Origin: Deltaproteobacteria bacterium
Lineage (GTDB): Bacteria; Desulfobacterota; Desulfobacteria; Desulfobacterales; Desulfobacteraceae
Length of the DNA: 64,000 nucleotides
Direction: 5' to 3'
NCBI GenBank assembly: GCA_013151635.1
Contig: JAADHV010000097.1
Location: 1 to 64,000 of the forward strand
How positions within the stretch are numbered: the stretch's first letter is position 1; the number at the start of each line of letters is the position of its first letter. The position numbers and the translations under genes were made by a program. The notes beneath the pieces are model-generated. The model saw only the letters and a program-made list of their open reading frames with translations. It did not search any database and had not been told where the DNA came from. Shown in pieces: positions 60,192 to 64,000 of the stretch.

Positions 60192-60440
60192 ATGAAAAAA
60201 GACACCCACAATTTTATCCAGGGTTATAAAGGCCTGGGGGCTTTTGGCCTTGACAGGGAAACAAATGAAGAAACAATTATGTTTTATCTCCAGAAATTTT
60301 CCGAGGACTCTTTTTTAAAAGTATTTCTACCAAGGCTGTCCGACCTGGAGCTTGAAGAAATTTACTTATTTATTAACGACAAACTAAAACAGCATATTTT
60401 AGAAGATGAATACCATAGCCTTTTTCTAAAAGATCAATAA
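60192..60440 (+). CDS. Conserved hypothetical small protein
   Basis: 82-aa ORF with SD AAGGAG, downstream of response regulator. Confidence 0.7.
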   Translation: MKKDTHNFIQGYKGLGAFGLDRETNEETIMFYLQKFSEDSFLKVFLPRLSDLELEEIYLFINDKLKQHILEDEYHSLFLKDQ

Positions 60441-60507
60441 TAATTTGTAATTATTGGTTTGTATCGGTAATTCTTTATCTATTTTTATAAATTTTTAAAA
60501 TTTATTG

Positions 60508-60536
60508 TTGACAGTCTTCCAATATTAACATATTCG
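60508..60536 (+). promoter_or_regulatory. Possible sigma-70 promoter for tupABC
   Basis: TTGACA (60508-60513), 17 bp, weak -10 TATTCG (60531-60536). Confidence 0.35.
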
Positions 60537-60585
60537 AACCTCATTTTGATAGACACATTTTAAATACTTGATTGGAGGCTTGAAA

Positions 60586-61416
60586 ATGAACCATAAAAAA
60601 ATTTTTACCGGTATTTTAACCTTTATTTTTACAATATTCCTGGCCACCAGCGTACAGGCAGGGAATAAAAGCCTGATGATGGCAACCACCACCAGCACGG
60701 ATAACACAGGACTTCTTGATTATCTTATCCCGCACTTTGAAAAAGAAACCGGCATCAGTCTTAAATGGACTGCCACAGGAACCGGCAAAGCATTAAAGCT
60801 TGGCCAGAATTGCGACGTTGATGTCCTTCTGGTTCATGCCCCTCCTGCAGAAAAAAAATTTATTGCAAAAGGGTATGGAAAAGACAGAAGGCAAGTCATG
60901 TATAATGATTTTGTAATCATAGGCCCTGGAAATGACCCGGCTGGCATTAAAGGCAAAAGCATATCAGATGCATTAAGTGCAATTAAAAACAAGCAGGCCA
61001 TATTCATGAGCCGGGGCGATGATTCCGGAACCAATAAAAAAGAAAAGATATTATGGAAAAACGCCGGCATCCAGCAGCCTGACAAAGAAAAATGGTATGT
61101 CCAGACAGGACAGGGGATGCTTGCAACCATCAATATTGCCCAGGAAAGAAACGGGTATACCATGACAGACAGGGGCACATATATTAAATACCAGTCCCAG
61201 AAAGGCGGCATTGCCCCGTTAAAAATCCTGGTTGAGGGAGACAAAATTCTTTTAAATCAATACAGCGTATTAACACTTGATCCCAAAAACTGCCCCAATG
61301 CCAAGTATGACCTGGCACTCAAATTCTCGAACTGGATGGCTTCACAAAGCACCCAGAATCTGATAAGAGATTTCAGGCTTCTTGGGAAAAAGTTGTTTAC
61401 ACCAAACGCAAAATAG
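60586..61416 (+). CDS. tupA: Tungstate ABC transporter substrate-binding protein
   Basis: TTTSTDNTGLLDYLIPHFEKETGISLKWTATGTGKALKLGQNCDVDVLLVHAP (TTTS motif). Confidence 0.94.
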   Translation: MNHKKIFTGILTFIFTIFLATSVQAGNKSLMMATTTSTDNTGLLDYLIPHFEKETGISLKWTATGTGKALKLGQNCDVDVLLVHAPPAEKKFIAKGYGKDRRQVMYNDFVIIGPGNDPAGIKGKSISDALSAIKNKQAIFMSRGDDSGTNKKEKILWKNAGIQQPDKEKWYVQTGQGMLATINIAQERNGYTMTDRGTYIKYQSQKGGIAPLKILVEGDKILLNQYSVLTLDPKNCPNAKYDLALKFSNWMASQSTQNLIRDFRLLGKKLFTPNAK

Positions 61417-61428
61417 CAAAAGGATCGT

Positions 61429-62115
61429 ATGGATTTTATTGTTGCAGGCTTTATCAAAGCCATTGAGCTTCTGGTAAGCGGCGACAGTTCGACCTGGACA
61501 GCAGTCCTTGCAACCCTGCAAGTATCCACCTGCTCCATGCTTTTAAGCATCGGGGCAGGTCTGCCTTGCGGCTTTGTTATTGGATATTTTGACTTCAAAT
61601 ATAAAAAACATGTAAGAACCCTTTTAGATACCCTTCTTGCCCTCCCGACAGTTTTCATCGGTCTTGCTGTTTATGCCTTTATTTCCCACCAGGGACCTTT
61701 GGGGGAGATGGGACTTCTTTTCACCCTGACAGGGATTGCAATAGGCCAGACCATCCTTGCTTTTCCCATTGTAACCGCAATTACCGCCTCCACCATTGAA
61801 AACATTGACCAGGACCTTAAACTTACCCTTGTCACCCTTGGTGCCGGCAAGCGTCATATTATTGCCACCTGTCTCTGGGAAGTCCGGTACGGCATCCTGG
61901 CAGCAGCGGTTACAGCCTATGGCAGGGTCTTAACAGAAGTCGGGATATCAATGATGGTTGGCGGCAATATCAAGTACCAAACAAGAACAGTCACAACAGC
62001 CATTGCCCTTGAAACAAGCAAGGGACTTTTTGCAGATGGTATTGCGCTGGGGATTGTTTTGATCATGATTGCTTTTATTGTAAATCTTTCCCTGTCATTT
62101 TTAAGGAGACAATGA
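61429..62115 (+). CDS. tupB: Tungstate ABC transporter permease
   Basis: TLQVSTCSMLLSIGAGLPCGF...LDTLLALPTVFIGLAVYAF...VGGNIKYQTRTVTTAIALETSKG. Confidence 0.94.
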   Translation: MDFIVAGFIKAIELLVSGDSSTWTAVLATLQVSTCSMLLSIGAGLPCGFVIGYFDFKYKKHVRTLLDTLLALPTVFIGLAVYAFISHQGPLGEMGLLFTLTGIAIGQTILAFPIVTAITASTIENIDQDLKLTLVTLGAGKRHIIATCLWEVRYGILAAAVTAYGRVLTEVGISMMVGGNIKYQTRTVTTAIALETSKGLFADGIALGIVLIMIAFIVNLSLSFLRRQ

Positions 62116-63140
62116 CGAAAATAAATTTAACATATCACTTAAAAAATATCCGCCACTATTATGGAAACACAAAAGTGCTTGACATTGAAGACCTTAAAAT
62201 TGAGAAAGGATCAATTACAGGCCTTATCGGTCCGAACGGCAGCGGCAAAACCACGCTTTTAAAGCTCCTTGCTTTTGCAGGCAGACCCACAGCAGGAAAC
62301 ATCCTTTACAATGGAAGACAAGAATTTCCTTTTTCACCTACCATCCGGTCAAAGGTCACACTCTTGACCCAGAAGCCCTATCTCTTAAAACGGACTGTTT
62401 TTGAGAATATTGTCTATGGCCTGAAAATAAGAAAAGATAAAGAATATCTTGAAACCAGGGTAAAAAAAGCCCTTTCAACCGTAGGGCTTGATTACCAGGA
62501 TTTTGCTCCAAGAAAATGGCACGAGCTTTCCGGGGGAGAAGCCCAGAGGGTTGCAATGGCGGCAAGGCTTATCTTGAAACCTGAAGTTTTGCTTCTGGAC
62601 GAACCCATAGCAAGTGTTGACGCAAAAAGTGCCAAACTTATCAGGGAGGCTTCTTTAAAAGCAAGGGACACCTGGGGAACCACCCTTGTAATTGCAAGTC
62701 ATGACCTGCAATGGCTTTACTCCATAAGCGACAGGCAGCTTTCCTTATTCAAGGGAAATATTTTCTCCACAGGTATTGAAAATATTATCACCGGACCTTT
62801 TGAAAAAATCAATGGAGAAAGCCTTGTAAAAACCCTTGGTGACGGCCAGGCCATAACCTTGAAAGGCCCTGCGCCAAAGGTATGCACAGCCGTTATTAAA
62901 AAAGACAGCATTTCAATTGATCTAAAAAAGCAGGCCGGCGATAGTGGTTTAAATCAATTATCAGGCCTTCTCGCCTCCATGCTTTTGGAAAAAAAAAGCG
63001 GGCATATCATGGCAACCGTCTCCATCCACGATCTTTCCTTTGTTCTAAGACTCACCCCGGATAAAATCAGCCGCCTTAATCTTTACCCCGGCAAAAAAGT
63101 AATCCTGAGATTCCATTCAAACGAAGTTGAATGGATTTAG
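62112..63140 (+). CDS. tupC: Tungstate ABC transporter ATP-binding protein with C-terminal TOBE-like region
   Basis: IGPNGSGKTTLLKLLAFAGRPTAG, LSGGEAQRVAMAARL, LLLDEPIASVD; ATGA overlap with tupB. Confidence 0.93.
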   Translation: MTKINLTYHLKNIRHYYGNTKVLDIEDLKIEKGSITGLIGPNGSGKTTLLKLLAFAGRPTAGNILYNGRQEFPFSPTIRSKVTLLTQKPYLLKRTVFENIVYGLKIRKDKEYLETRVKKALSTVGLDYQDFAPRKWHELSGGEAQRVAMAARLILKPEVLLLDEPIASVDAKSAKLIREASLKARDTWGTTLVIASHDLQWLYSISDRQLSLFKGNIFSTGIENIITGPFEKINGESLVKTLGDGQAITLKGPAPKVCTAVIKKDSISIDLKKQAGDSGLNQLSGLLASMLLEKKSGHIMATVSIHDLSFVLRLTPDKISRLNLYPGKKVILRFHSNEVEWI

Positions 63141-63143
63141 AAT

Positions 63144-64000
63144 CTATTTTCCGCCCTGCTTCAGGACAAGGAAAAATAATCTTCCGAATTTATTCATATG
63201 GCCTGCGGTAAACCTGGCATAGCTGCCATTTCCACAGAAAAGGTCTGCTCTTGCAGGGCCTTTAATGGCGCCGCCGGTATCCTGGTTTAAAACAAAAAAG
63301 GAGGCTTTTTCCCATTCCTTTAACGGGTCAATATTAATTTTATCCGGTAATTCTGCCTGCATAAAGCAAAGGGCCCCTTTGGGGAATATTTTTTTGTCAG
63401 TGGCTATGGAACGAAAACCTGTAACTTCAACACCAAGGCTGCCATAAGGCCCGCCTTCTTCTTGTCTGAAAAAGACAAAGCTTTTATTTTGGAGAAGCAC
63501 TTCATCCATTCTTTTGGGATGGAATTCAAGCCAGGTTCTTATCGCCTGCATGGACATGTTTTCTTTTAAAATTTCATTTTTCTCTATTAGATAGCGTCCG
63601 ATGGACCGGTATTTATTTCCATTGGTTCCTGCATAATGGACCCTTAGTGTTTTCCCTTGCCCCAGATCAATTCTCCCTGAGCCCTGGATTTCCAGAAAAA
63701 ACCTGTCCACCCGGTTTTTAAGCCACACAAGAGGCTCTGATCTTAAAGCAAAATTTTCTATGGAATTTATCTGCTCCCTTGAATAGTACGGCACAACTTT
63801 TTTTGTTGAATCATTGACCCGTGCAATAAGATTTTTATTACCTTTATACTTATCTGAAAACTTAGATAAATCAATTTCCAGCAAATCATCGGGTTTGGAA
63901 TAAAGCGGGTAGAGGTATTTTGCGCTTTTTATTATTTTCCCCTCGTAGGTGGGTTCGAAATAGCCTGTGAAAAGAACGTTTCCATCCTCATTCCCTGCGA
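63144..64000 (-). CDS. mltA: Membrane-bound lytic murein transglycosylase A (partial, runs off right edge)
   Basis: FTGYFEPTYEG...VDRFFLEIQGSGRIDLGQGKTLRVHYAGTNGNKYRSIGRYLIE...FVLNQDTGGAIKGPARADLFCGNG; frame open to window end. Confidence 0.94.
   Translation of the reverse strand, partial: AGNEDGNVLFTGYFEPTYEGKIIKSAKYLYPLYSKPDDLLEIDLSKFSDKYKGNKNLIARVNDSTKKVVPYYSREQINSIENFALRSEPLVWLKNRVDRFFLEIQGSGRIDLGQGKTLRVHYAGTNGNKYRSIGRYLIEKNEILKENMSMQAIRTWLEFHPKRMDEVLLQNKSFVFFRQEEGGPYGSLGVEVTGFRSIATDKKIFPKGALCFMQAELPDKINIDPLKEWEKASFFVLNQDTGGAIKGPARADLFCGNGSYARFTAGHMNKFGRLFFLVLKQGGK

Noticed and set aside
1-64000. tRNA/rRNA genes
   Set aside because: Scanned intergenic gaps by eye; no cloverleaf or rRNA-like sequence recognised. 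A tRNAscan/Infernal run would be decisive.

Overview
The window is about 64 kb of a bacterial chromosome. Gene content resembles a sulfate-reducing Desulfobacterota (Desulfobacterales-like) genome, inferred from gene types only. Most of it is ordinary core genome: chemotaxis/HD-GYP signalling, Lrp-lysA-cutA, a MocR regulator with a dpp-type peptide ABC operon, a CoA-transferase/GNAT fusion convergent with an acyl-CoA synthetase, tRNA-modification genes (two Dus, queF), era/engB, hisG/hisI, PBP1A, dksA, hemA/ccsB/met8, the complete pstSCAB-phoU-phoB-phoR locus, a phosphatase/anti-sigma/Hpt signalling cluster, tupABC and mltA. About 31.4-40.6 kb is an accessory region. It contains a tyrosine recombinase broken by two single-A homopolymer shifts, a family of ~58-bp intergenic repeats (R1-R3) bounding gene blocks, an orphan zinc-ribbon protein, a TerB-like protein, a MntA/HepT toxin-antitoxin pair, and an unfamiliar tightly coupled three-gene module (217 aa + HicB-like + HicA-like). 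The most striking single gene is a 525-aa ORF fusing a PHP phosphoesterase (RNase AM/YciV-type) to a complete RNase III, directly downstream of dksA. No tRNA, rRNA or CRISPR array was recognised. All family assignments come from reading the sequence; no database search was run.
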